From: Paracoccaceae bacterium
GTDB taxonomy: Bacteria; Pseudomonadota; Alphaproteobacteria; Rhodobacterales; Rhodobacteraceae
DNA: 54,098 bases
Reading direction: 5' to 3'
Assembly: GCA_030148005.1 (NCBI GenBank)
Contig: JASBUI010000023.1
Span: forward strand, 1-54,098
In this document: positions 25,039 through 32,603 of the stretch, piece after piece
Layout of the letters: the number at the start of each line of letters is the position of its first letter
Position numbering within the stretch: position 1 is the first letter of the stretch
Notes under the pieces: model-generated
What the model was told of the DNA's origin: nothing
The model's database searches: none
Seen by the model: the letters and a program-made list of their open reading frames with translations, nothing else
Program-made: the position numbers and the translations under genes

Positions 25039-25080
25039 TCTGATGAGACGCCGGGCCAAGGTGTTTGAGCCGCTCGCACC
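25026..25080 (+). promoter_or_regulatory. ileS leader: ileS leader RNA hairpins, candidate attenuator
   Basis: CCCGGCG (25026-25032) and CGCCGGG (25049-25055) pair perfectly, with the leader-peptide stop in the loop. A second, weaker hairpin is GGTG-TTT-GAG-CCG-CTC-G-CACC (25060-25080). A ribosome stalled on the Ile codons would cover the first arm and free the second. No run of T follows, so this is not a plain intrinsic terminator. Rho-dependent or translational control is as likely. The alternative pairing was not found by eye. Confidence 0.5.
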
Positions 25081-25125
25081 GCCCCACCGACATTCCTGAC
25101 ATGACCGACCCAAAGGACGCCCCAC

Positions 25126-28056
25126 ATGTGCGCCGACACACCCTCTGATACGAACGCTGACGCGACCGACTACAAATCCACGCTGAACCTGCCCGTCACC
25201 GATTTTCCGATGCGCGCAGGCCTGCCAAAGCGCGAACCGACATGGCTTGAGAAATGGGAAAAGATCGGCGTCTACGACCGCCTGCGCGAAAAGGAAGGTC
25301 GCACGCCCTTTACGCTGCATGACGGACCGCCCTATGCCAACGGTCATCTGCATATCGGTCACGCGCTGAACAAGACCATCAAGGACATGATCGTGCGCAG
25401 CCACCAGATGATGGGCTTTGATGCGCGCTACATCCCCGGCTGGGACTGTCACGGCCTTCCCATCGAGTGGAAGATCGAAGAGCAGTACCGCAAGAAGGGC
25501 CGCAACAAGGACGACGTGCCGATCAACGACTTTCGCGCCGAATGCCGCAAGTTCGCCGAAGGCTGGGTCGATATCCAGCGCGAGGAATTCAAGCGCCTTG
25601 GCATCACCGGCAACTGGGCCGATCCCTACCTGACAATGGATTTCCACGCCGAGCGTGTCATCGCCGAGGATTTCATGAAGTTCCTGATGAACGGCACGCT
25701 GTACCAAGGCTCCAAGCCCGTGATGTGGTCGCCAGTCGAAAAGACCGCGCTGGCCGAGGCAGAGGTTGAATACCACGACAAGGAAAGCCCGACAGTCTGG
25801 GTCAAATTCGATGTCGTCGGCACGGGCGATGCCACACTTGATGGCGCGCAGCTTGTGATCTGGACGACCACGCCATGGACCATGCCGTCCAACAAGGCGG
25901 TCGTGTACGGCAAGGATATCTCTTACGGCCTTTATGAGGTCACCGGCCGCCCCGAAGAGTGCTGGGTTTCCATCGGTGACCGCTACATCCTCTCGGACAA
26001 GCTTGCCGCAGAGGTCCTTGGCCGCGCCCGGTTGGATGAAACGATGTACCGCCGCCTGTGTGATGTCACGCAGGACGATCTGGCAAAGATCAAACTGACC
26101 CACCCGCTGAAAGGTGCCGAAGGCGCAGACGGCGAATGGGATGACATCCGCGACTTCCGCGCCGCCGATTTTGTCACCGACGACGAAGGCACGGGCTTTG
26201 TCCACTGCGCGCCCTCGCACGGTATGGAAGAATACGAACTTTTCCGCGATCTTGGGATGCTGGAACAGGTCATCACCTACAACGTGATGGACGATGGCAA
26301 GTTCCGCGATGATCTGCCGTTCTTTGGCGGCCACTACATCCTGAACCGCAAGGGCGGTGAAGGCACAGCCAACAAGGCGGTGATCGACAAGCTGGTCGAG
26401 GTCGGGGGCCTTTTGGCGCGCGGCAAGATCAAGCACTCATACCCGCATTCATGGCGTTCCAAGGCGCCGGTCATCTACCGCAACACCCCCCAGTGGTTCG
26501 CCGCCATCGACCGGACCGTCGGCGATGGTCAGGACCAGTTTGGCACAACCATCCGCCAGCGCGCCCTGACAGAGATCGACAACGTCAACTGGACGCCGAA
26601 ATCCGGCCGCAACCGGCTTTACTCGATGATCGAGGCGCGCCCCGACTGGGTTCTGTCGCGCCAGCGCGCGTGGGGCGTGCCGCTGACCTGCTTTACCAAG
26701 GTCGGCGCGCTTCCGACCGATCCCGATTTCCTTTTGCGCAACCCGCAGGTCAACCAGCGCATCGTCGAGGCATTCGAAGCCGAAGGCGCCGATGTCTGGT
26801 ACGCCGATGGCGCCAAGGAACGCTTTTTGTCCGGCCTCGTCGATCCGGCAGAGTACAATCAGGTCTTTGACATCCTTGATGTCTGGTTCGACAGCGGCTC
26901 GACCCACGCCTTTGTTCTGCGCGACCGGCCCGATGGCACCAAGGACGGCATCGCCGATGTCTACATGGAAGGCACCGACCAGCACCGCGGCTGGTTCCAT
27001 TCCTCGCTTCTGCAATCGGTCGGCACCACGGGGCGCGCGCCTTACCGCAACGTGGTAACCCATGGTTTCACGCTGGATGCCAAGGGCATGAAGATGTCCA
27101 AATCGATCGGCAACACCATCGTCCCCGAAGAGGTGGTGCGCCAGTATGGCGCCGATATTCTGCGCCTCTGGGTGGCCCAGACCGACTATACCGCCGATCA
27201 GCGCATCGGTCCCGAGATCCTTAAAGGTGTCGCCGACAGCTACCGGCGCCTGCGCAACACGATGCGCTTCATGCTGGGATCGCTCAGCGATTTCGACGAG
27301 GCAGAGCGCGTCGAGCCTGCCGATATGCCCGAGCTTGAGCGCTGGGTCCTGCACCGGCTTGCGGGCCTCGATGAACAGGTGCGCGCAGGTTATGGGAAAT
27401 ACGACTTTCAGTCGGTCTTTCAGGCGATCTTTACCTTCGCCACGGTCGATCTGTCGTCCTTCTACTTCGACATCCGCAAGGACGCGCTTTACTGCGATGG
27501 CAACAGCCTGCGCCGCCGCGCGGCCCGCACCGTTCTGGACATCCTCTTTCACCGCCTGACCGCATGGCTGGCCCCGATCCTTGTCTTTACCATGGAAGAG
27601 GTCTGGCTAGAGCGTTTCCCCGGCGATGACAGCTCCATCCACCTGCGCGATTTCCCGCAAACGCCGCAGGACTGGCGCGATGAGGCACTGGCCGAGAAAT
27701 GGGCCGAAGTGCGCCGCGTGCGCCGCGTCGTCACCGCCGCTCTGGAAATCCAGCGCCGCGACAAGACCATCGGCGCTAGCCTTGAAGCATCGCCCGTTGT
27801 CCATCTCGAAGACAGCGCCGTCATCAAGGCGCTGGGAACCATCGACTTTGCCGATGTCTGCATCACTTCGGATGTTGCCCTGACCGCCGATCCGGCCCCG
27901 GCCGAAGCCTTCCGCATGCCCGAAACCGAAGGCATTGGCGTCGTCTTTGAAATGGCCGAAGGCGAGAAGTGCCAGCGCTGCTGGAAAATCCTGCCCGATG
28001 TCGGAAGCCACAGCCACCCCGGTGTCTGCGGGCGCTGCAACGACGCGTTGTCGTGA
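25126..28056 (+). CDS. ileS: Isoleucyl-tRNA synthetase
   Basis: A 976-residue class I aminoacyl-tRNA synthetase that charges tRNA-Ile. HIGH is present in GHLHIGHALNK (about residue 75) and KMSKS in KGMKMSKSIGNT (about residue 655). The editing domain with TTTPWTMPSN lies between. The C-terminus has a Cys4-type zinc site (CQRCW and CGRC). Length and layout are standard for the bacterial type. ATG is preceded by AAAGGACG. The upstream leader suggests control by Ile-tRNA charging. The stop codon overlaps the ogt start by one base (TGATG). Confidence 0.97.
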   Translation: MCADTPSDTNADATDYKSTLNLPVTDFPMRAGLPKREPTWLEKWEKIGVYDRLREKEGRTPFTLHDGPPYANGHLHIGHALNKTIKDMIVRSHQMMGFDARYIPGWDCHGLPIEWKIEEQYRKKGRNKDDVPINDFRAECRKFAEGWVDIQREEFKRLGITGNWADPYLTMDFHAERVIAEDFMKFLMNGTLYQGSKPVMWSPVEKTALAEAEVEYHDKESPTVWVKFDVVGTGDATLDGAQLVIWTTTPWTMPSNKAVVYGKDISYGLYEVTGRPEECWVSIGDRYILSDKLAAEVLGRARLDETMYRRLCDVTQDDLAKIKLTHPLKGAEGADGEWDDIRDFRAADFVTDDEGTGFVHCAPSHGMEEYELFRDLGMLEQVITYNVMDDGKFRDDLPFFGGHYILNRKGGEGTANKAVIDKLVEVGGLLARGKIKHSYPHSWRSKAPVIYRNTPQWFAAIDRTVGDGQDQFGTTIRQRALTEIDNVNWTPKSGRNRLYSMIEARPDWVLSRQRAWGVPLTCFTKVGALPTDPDFLLRNPQVNQRIVEAFEAEGADVWYADGAKERFLSGLVDPAEYNQVFDILDVWFDSGSTHAFVLRDRPDGTKDGIADVYMEGTDQHRGWFHSSLLQSVGTTGRAPYRNVVTHGFTLDAKGMKMSKSIGNTIVPEEVVRQYGADILRLWVAQTDYTADQRIGPEILKGVADSYRRLRNTMRFMLGSLSDFDEAERVEPADMPELERWVLHRLAGLDEQVRAGYGKYDFQSVFQAIFTFATVDLSSFYFDIRKDALYCDGNSLRRRAARTVLDILFHRLTAWLAPILVFTMEEVWLERFPGDDSSIHLRDFPQTPQDWRDEALAEKWAEVRRVRRVVTAALEIQRRDKTIGASLEASPVVHLEDSAVIKALGTIDFADVCITSDVALTADPAPAEAFRMPETEGIGVVFEMAEGEKCQRCWKILPDVGSHSHPGVCGRCNDALS

Positions 28057-28505
28057 TGCAGCGGCGGATCGACAGCCCTGTCGGTTCGCTTGTCGTTGTT
28101 GCGCGCGGTGACCAGATAGTCGCGATGAACTGGGGGCAGGCGGGCGATGATCGCTCGCCCGTCCTTGATGCCGCCGCCGATCAACTGGACGGCTATTTTC
28201 AGGGACAGCTGACACAGTTCGATCTGCCCCTAAGCCCCGGCGGCACAGAGTTTCAGCGCGCCTTTTACGATGCGCTTTGCGCCATCCCATACGGGCAGAC
28301 CCGGACCTATGGCGAACTGGCAGGCCAGCTTGGCGTCTCGGCTCAGGCCATCGGTCAGGCCTGCGGCGCAAACCCCATTCCGATCCTTATCCCCTGCCAC
28401 CGGGTTCTGGCCGCAAACGGGCTTGGCGGCTATTCGGGCCGCGGCGGGGTAGAGGCCAAGATCGCGCTTCTCAAACTGGAAGGCGCGGCCTCTCTTCTGA
28501 TCTAG
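28056..28505 (+). CDS. ogt: Methylated-DNA--protein-cysteine methyltransferase
   Basis: A 149-residue suicide DNA-repair protein that transfers alkyl groups from O6-alkylguanine to its own Cys. The active site is visible as ILIPCHRVLAANG (about residue 115), with the following GGYSGRGGVEAKIALL and the upstream TYGELAGQLG helix. The frame is open 29 codons further into ileS, but MQRRIDSPVGSL is the family start and is coupled by TGATG. There is no N-terminal Ada regulator domain, so it is the Ogt type. Confidence 0.93.
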   Translation: MQRRIDSPVGSLVVVARGDQIVAMNWGQAGDDRSPVLDAAADQLDGYFQGQLTQFDLPLSPGGTEFQRAFYDALCAIPYGQTRTYGELAGQLGVSAQAIGQACGANPIPILIPCHRVLAANGLGGYSGRGGVEAKIALLKLEGAASLLI

Positions 28506-28567
28506 CCCGCCATTGACAGTGCGCGCCAAAGCGGCGCTATTCGGCCCATCGCTATCAAGAGATTACC

Positions 28568-29404
28568 GTGACACTGACTATTTTTCTGGCCGTCATGGCC
28601 GCCGCATTTCTGCACGCGCTGTGGAACGCCCTGATAAAGACCGGCCCCGACAAGCTTGCAGCGATGCTGGTGATGACGCTGGTTCAGGGTGGCCTTGGCC
28701 TGATCATTGCCCTGACGCGGGAGTTTCCGACCGGGCAGGTCTGGCTTTGGCTTATCGCCTCGGGCGCCTTTCACAGCGCCTACAAGATCTTTCTGACCTA
28801 CGCCTATGAACATGGCGATCTCAGCCGTGTCTACCCGATCGCACGCGGCGCCGCGCCGCTGATCGTTCTGGTGATCGGCATCGTCGCTCTGTCCGACCCG
28901 GTTTCGGCCACCGAATACTCTGGCATCATCATTCTGGGCGCCGGCATCCTGATGATGGCGCGCGGCGTCTTTTCATCGCGCGAATCCACGCGCCTTGTTC
29001 CTTTCGCGCTTGGCTCTGCACTGGCCACGGCGGGATATTCGCTTGTCGATGGGCTTGGCGCGCGTGTCTCGGGCGATGCCACGACCTATGTCGCATGGCT
29101 TTTCGTCTTTGATGCTGCGCTGTTCTTTCCGGTCGTCCTTGCCCTGCGCGGCAAAGCCGTCATCAGCAAAAGCCGTCGCGTCTGGGCGCTGAACACCGGT
29201 GCGGCGCTGGCGTCATACGGGGCCTATGCCATTGCCGTCTGGGCCATGACACTGGCCCCCATCGCCCTTGTGGCGGCGCTGCGCGAAACCTCAATCCTTT
29301 TTGCGGTGCTGATCGGCTGGCTGGTCTTTGGCGATCGCATGGACCGGCAAAAGGCCATGGCCGCGGCCCTGATTGTCGCCGGCGTGGTCCTGACCCGGCT
29401 TTAG
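28568..29404 (+). CDS. EamA-family (DMT) membrane transporter
   Basis: A 278-residue inner-membrane protein with ten predicted helices in two EamA repeats, as in metabolite exporters of the drug/metabolite transporter superfamily. Landmarks are HALWNALIKTGPDK at the first helix, RVYPIARGAAPLIV in the first repeat and LRETSILFAVLIGWLVFGDR in the second. The start is GTG with a weak AAGAGA upstream. The gene is convergent with the phosphatidylcholine synthase gene and their stops overlap by four bases. The substrate is unknown. Confidence 0.85.
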   Translation: MTLTIFLAVMAAAFLHALWNALIKTGPDKLAAMLVMTLVQGGLGLIIALTREFPTGQVWLWLIASGAFHSAYKIFLTYAYEHGDLSRVYPIARGAAPLIVLVIGIVALSDPVSATEYSGIIILGAGILMMARGVFSSRESTRLVPFALGSALATAGYSLVDGLGARVSGDATTYVAWLFVFDAALFFPVVLALRGKAVISKSRRVWALNTGAALASYGAYAIAVWAMTLAPIALVAALRETSILFAVLIGWLVFGDRMDRQKAMAAALIVAGVVLTRL

Positions 29405-30108
29405 CTTGCGACGAGGTCTTTGTCCTTGGGAAACATCTCTTGCACGATGCCTGCGAAGATCAGGTAAAGCGAGGTCACGATCAGCCCCCAATGCGCCCAG
29501 CTGGCAGGATCGAAATTGACCCAAGCCGCCCATCCGGCAAAGATGGTCCAAGCAAGCGCCACCGGAAGCGACACCGCCCGCCAGCGTTTGGTGCGCACCG
29601 GGTGAATGAACTTCAGCGGTACGAACATCGCCGCCGCAAGGGCGCAGACCATTACCAGAATGATCCAGAAATTGGGCTGCGTGGCAAAAAGAACCAGCAC
29701 CACCATGTTCCAGCATCCCGGAAAGCCCGAAAAAGACTTATCCTCGGTCTTCATCCGCGTATCGGCAAAATAGACCGCGCTGGCATAGGTGATTACGATG
29801 ATCGCGATCCACCCGGTCCAGCCCGGCAAAAGCCCGGATTTGAAAAGCGCATAGGCGGGAATGAAGACATAAGTCAGATAGTCGATGATCAGATCCAGCA
29901 AGACGCCGTCGATCTGCGGCGCGTTGCGCGTCACATCATATTTGCGCGCCAGCGGCCCATCGATGCCATCCACGGCAAAGGCCACGACCAGCCACAGGAA
30001 CATCAGGCTCCACTTTTCATCGACGGCCGCCAACATGGCAAGCATTGCAAAAACCGCCCCCGTGGCGGTCAGAAGATGTACCAGTACTGCGCGAAACTTA
30101 TCTGTCAT
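29401..30108 (-). CDS. pcs: Phosphatidylcholine synthase
   Basis: A 235-residue inner-membrane enzyme that condenses CDP-diacylglycerol with choline to phosphatidylcholine, a pathway found mainly in alphaproteobacteria. The CDP-alcohol phosphotransferase motif DG-x2-AR-x8-G-x3-D-x3-D appears as DGPLAR, then DGVLLD and IIDY (about residues 47-72). Seven to eight hydrophobic helices follow. The frame continues 20 codons upstream to a TTG, but ATG at 30108 gives the usual family N-terminus (TDKFRAVLVHLLTATG). No strong ribosome-binding site is visible. Confidence 0.92.
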   Translation of the reverse strand: MTDKFRAVLVHLLTATGAVFAMLAMLAAVDEKWSLMFLWLVVAFAVDGIDGPLARKYDVTRNAPQIDGVLLDLIIDYLTYVFIPAYALFKSGLLPGWTGWIAIIVITYASAVYFADTRMKTEDKSFSGFPGCWNMVVLVLFATQPNFWIILVMVCALAAAMFVPLKFIHPVRTKRWRAVSLPVALAWTIFAGWAAWVNFDPASWAHWGLIVTSLYLIFAGIVQEMFPKDKDLVAS

Positions 30109-30131
30109 GAACCCGTATTGAAGGAATTTCC

Positions 30132-30176
30132 GGGCCGGTGCAAATGATCCGGCCCCTTCGGGCGCCAAAATCTTGG
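30132..30176 (-). other. Two hairpins between xerC and pcs
   Basis: GGGCCGG-N10-CCGGCCC (30132-30155) stands next to a second inverted repeat, GGGCGCC paired with GGCGCCC around a 14-base loop, which continues a little beyond the stated end. Neither is followed by a T-run in the minus direction. They may act as a weak or Rho-assisted terminator for xerC or as an mRNA stability element. Confidence 0.4.
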
Positions 30177-30201
30177 CTTAGGCGCCCTTGCGGTGGGCGG
30201 C

Positions 30202-31125
30202 CTACCCCGCCTTGGGGTGGGCGGCGTTGTAAACTTCCATCAGCCGCGCAGTATCGACGGCGGTATAGGCCTGAGTTGTCGACAGCGACGAATGGCCCAG
30301 AAGTTCCTGAATGGACCGCAGATCACCGCCCGCTGACAGAAGATGGGTGGCAAAGGAATGGCGAAGCGCATGCGGCGTGGCGCTGGCTGGCAATCCCAGT
30401 TGAAGCCGGGCGCTTTCCATCACCTTCTGGATCGCCCTTGGGTTCAGCTTCGCGCCCCGCACGCCGCGAAAGACCGGCGCGCCGGGGGCCATTTCAAAGG
30501 GGCAAAGCGCGACATAGCGATCAACCGCCTCGCGCGCGGCGTTGATCACCGGAACAAGGCGATCCTTGCTGCCCTTGCCGTTGATCCGCAAAACGTCCGG
30601 CAACGGCACATCCCGCCCCGTCAGACCCAGCGCTTCGGATATCCGAAGGCCCGAGCCGTAAAGCAGCGTGACAACCGCCACATCCCGCGCCGCAACCCAA
30701 GGGGCGGCGCCCTGACTTTCAACCCTGTCCAGCATCGAACGCGCGGCATTCTCGGCCAATGGGCGGGGCAGTTTTTTCTGGAATTTGGGCGTGCGCACCG
30801 ACAAAACGGCGGTCGGCTCGAACCCTTCACGCTCGGACAGCCAGCGATAGAAATTCTTGACCGCCGAAAGCGAACGCGCCAGCGATCGCGCCGCCACGCC
30901 GCGCCCGCGCTCATGCGCCATCCAGGCGCGCATATCCTGAAGCGTCACTTCCGCCAGCGCCCCAAGCCCCTGCGGATGGCCCTTGTGCTGGCTCATGAAG
31001 GACAGAAAACCGCTGACATCAGACAGATAGGCCTCGGCGGTGTTGTCGGCGATGTCGCTTAGCGCCTTAAGGCCGGCCAGCCAGTTTTCCAGCGCGTCAC
31101 GCGCAGCCGGAGAGATCAGGCTCAT
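30202..31125 (-). CDS. xerC: Tyrosine recombinase XerC
   Basis: A 307-residue site-specific recombinase that, with XerD, resolves chromosome dimers at dif. An N-terminal SAM-like domain (about 10-100) is followed by the catalytic domain. It has the Arg in GSGLRISEALG, Lys in GKGSKDR, HALRHSF (His/Arg), GHSSLSTTQAYT (His) and the Tyr nucleophile in that last stretch. It overlaps the DUF484 gene by ATGA, the order also known from gammaproteobacteria (yigA-xerC). That pairing and the length favour XerC over an integrase of a mobile element. Confidence 0.92.
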   Translation of the reverse strand: MSLISPAARDALENWLAGLKALSDIADNTAEAYLSDVSGFLSFMSQHKGHPQGLGALAEVTLQDMRAWMAHERGRGVAARSLARSLSAVKNFYRWLSEREGFEPTAVLSVRTPKFQKKLPRPLAENAARSMLDRVESQGAAPWVAARDVAVVTLLYGSGLRISEALGLTGRDVPLPDVLRINGKGSKDRLVPVINAAREAVDRYVALCPFEMAPGAPVFRGVRGAKLNPRAIQKVMESARLQLGLPASATPHALRHSFATHLLSAGGDLRSIQELLGHSSLSTTQAYTAVDTARLMEVYNAAHPKAG

Positions 31126-31829
31126 GACAGCCAGCGGCGCATGATCCGTTCAAATACGCCCGCAAAAAAGGCAAGAAGGTCGGTGCCCTGGTTCGGCTTG
31201 AACTGATGCGGGTCCTCGGCGCCCATCACCAACATGCCGGGCAAGCGCCCCGGGCCAAAGTCCAGCTTCAGACAGGCCTCTGACCGGATCCAGTCGCCGG
31301 TGTCGCCATGGATGCTGTTGGGCTCTGTGCCCAGCTGGCGCAGCGTGACCTGCCGGATCGGCAGGTTCCGCCCTTGGGTGATATAGCTGTCCACGAACCC
31401 CGGCTCGGCCACCGAAAGGATATGGCTCAGCCGGTCCAGACCGCTGTCGCCATCATCCTGCGCCGTCTCAAGCACCAGCTTCATGGAATCGATCCGCAAG
31501 GTTTCGGCAACTTCGCCGTCCAGATTGTGCAGGAAATCCTCGAATTTCACCGGATCCAGCATTTTCAGGATCGCGCGGTGAACCTGATTTGTGCCGGCAA
31601 GGTTTTCGTAAGCTGCGGCAATAACAGTGCGATGCGTGTCTTCCAGCCGGTCCAGCCGCGCCTCAAGCCGCTCCATCGCGATACCGCGCAGATCGACGAT
31701 ATTGCCGCCCATCAGCTCTTCGTTCGCTGCCACAAGCGCACGCATCAGATCGGGATCGTCAAGAATGACATCCGGTTCACGAATAATCTTTTCGCGCAGA
31801 TCCTCTGCGATGTTGGCGGTGCTGCTCAT
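31122..31829 (-). CDS. DUF484 family protein
   Basis: A 235-residue cytosolic protein of the DUF484 family: a helical N-terminus with a coiled-coil-like segment (ERLEARLDRLEDTHRTVIAAA) and a C-terminal GAF-like domain. Function is unknown, but linkage to xerC is conserved in proteobacteria and suggests a role connected with chromosome segregation or recombination. ATG at 31829 with AAGGATGAGG upstream is preferred to the GTG nine codons earlier. It is coupled to xerC by a four-base overlap. Confidence 0.87.
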   Translation of the reverse strand: MSSTANIAEDLREKIIREPDVILDDPDLMRALVAANEELMGGNIVDLRGIAMERLEARLDRLEDTHRTVIAAAYENLAGTNQVHRAILKMLDPVKFEDFLHNLDGEVAETLRIDSMKLVLETAQDDGDSGLDRLSHILSVAEPGFVDSYITQGRNLPIRQVTLRQLGTEPNSIHGDTGDWIRSEACLKLDFGPGRLPGMLVMGAEDPHQFKPNQGTDLLAFFAGVFERIMRRWLS

Positions 31830-31868
31830 GCCTGCCTCATCCTTGCTTTCTGGCACTATAACACCCGT

Positions 31869-32522
31869 TTACAGAATTTTCTGCCCTGTTTTTTCCCAAT
31901 CTTTCAGAAAGCCTTCCAGCCCCTTGTCGGTCAGGACGTGATCGGCCATCTTCTTGATCACGCCCGGAGGGGCGGTTGCCACATCTGCGCCGATCTTTGC
32001 CGCTTCGGACATGTGGTTGACCGACCTGATCGAGGCCGCCAAAATCTGCGTCTCATAGCCGTAGTTGTCGTAAATATCGCGGATGTCCGCGATCAGTTCC
32101 ATGCCGTCGAGGTTTATGTCGTCCAAACGTCCGATAAACGGTGAAATGAATGTCGCCCCAGCCTTTGCGGCCAAAAGCGCCTGGTTTGCTGAAAAGCACA
32201 AGGTGACATTGACCATTTTGCCTTCGCCCGTCAGCACCTTACAGGCTTTCAGCCCGGCCCAGGTCAGCGGGACCTTGACCGCGATATTGTCGGCAATCTT
32301 GGCAAGCTTGCGCCCCTCGGCGATCATCTCATCCGCTTCCAGCGCGACGACCTCGGCACTGACCGGGCCCTCGACCATGGCGCAGATTTCCTTGGTGACT
32401 TCCAGAATATCGCGCCCTGATTTCAGGATAAGCGAAGGGTTCGTCGTCACGCCGTCGACCATCCCAAGCTCGTTAAGCTCGGCAATGGCGTCCACGTCTG
32501 CTGTATCTACAAAGAATTTCAT
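31869..32522 (-). CDS. tal: Transaldolase / fructose-6-phosphate aldolase (TalC type)
   Basis: A 217-residue small transaldolase of the pentose phosphate pathway. [13 protein letters not shown] at the N-terminus and [13 protein letters not shown] are family hallmarks. The Schiff-base Lys lies in [15 protein letters not shown] (about residue 85). ATG is preceded by AGGA at eight bases; the frame continues 17 codons upstream without support. The gene is divergent from priA. Transaldolase and fructose-6-phosphate aldolase activities cannot be separated by sequence with certainty here. Confidence 0.93.
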   Translation of the reverse strand: MKFFVDTADVDAIAELNELGMVDGVTTNPSLILKSGRDILEVTKEICAMVEGPVSAEVVALEADEMIAEGRKLAKIADNIAVKVPLTWAGLKACKVLTGEGKMVNVTLCFSANQALLAAKAGATFISPFIGRLDDINLDGMELIADIRDIYDNYGYETQILAASIRSVNHMSEAAKIGADVATAPPGVIKKMADHVLTDKGLEGFLKDWEKTGQKIL

Positions 32523-32603
32523 CGGCCCGTTCCTGCGGTTATGCGTCAAGTTGCGACCTTCTAACGCATCCAATGCGTATCAGAAAGCCCCCGGAGCATC
32601 GCA

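Noticed and set aside
25040-25047. CTGATGAG, the hammerhead ribozyme core string, in the ileS leader
   Set aside because: No partner core (GAAA with the right stems) was found within range; chance match.
24963-25125. A T-box riboswitch controlling ileS
   Set aside because: No T-box core or specifier loop is visible, and these are rare in alphaproteobacteria; the Ile-rich ORF explains the region better.
24823-26436. 537-residue antisense frame across the ileS 5' half
   Set aside because: It is a shadow of ileS and DUF2339 coding sequence, which carry clear motifs on the plus strand.
30202-31125. Tyrosine recombinase as a sign of an integrated element
   Set aside because: Coupling to DUF484, standard length and housekeeping neighbours identify XerC, not an element integrase.
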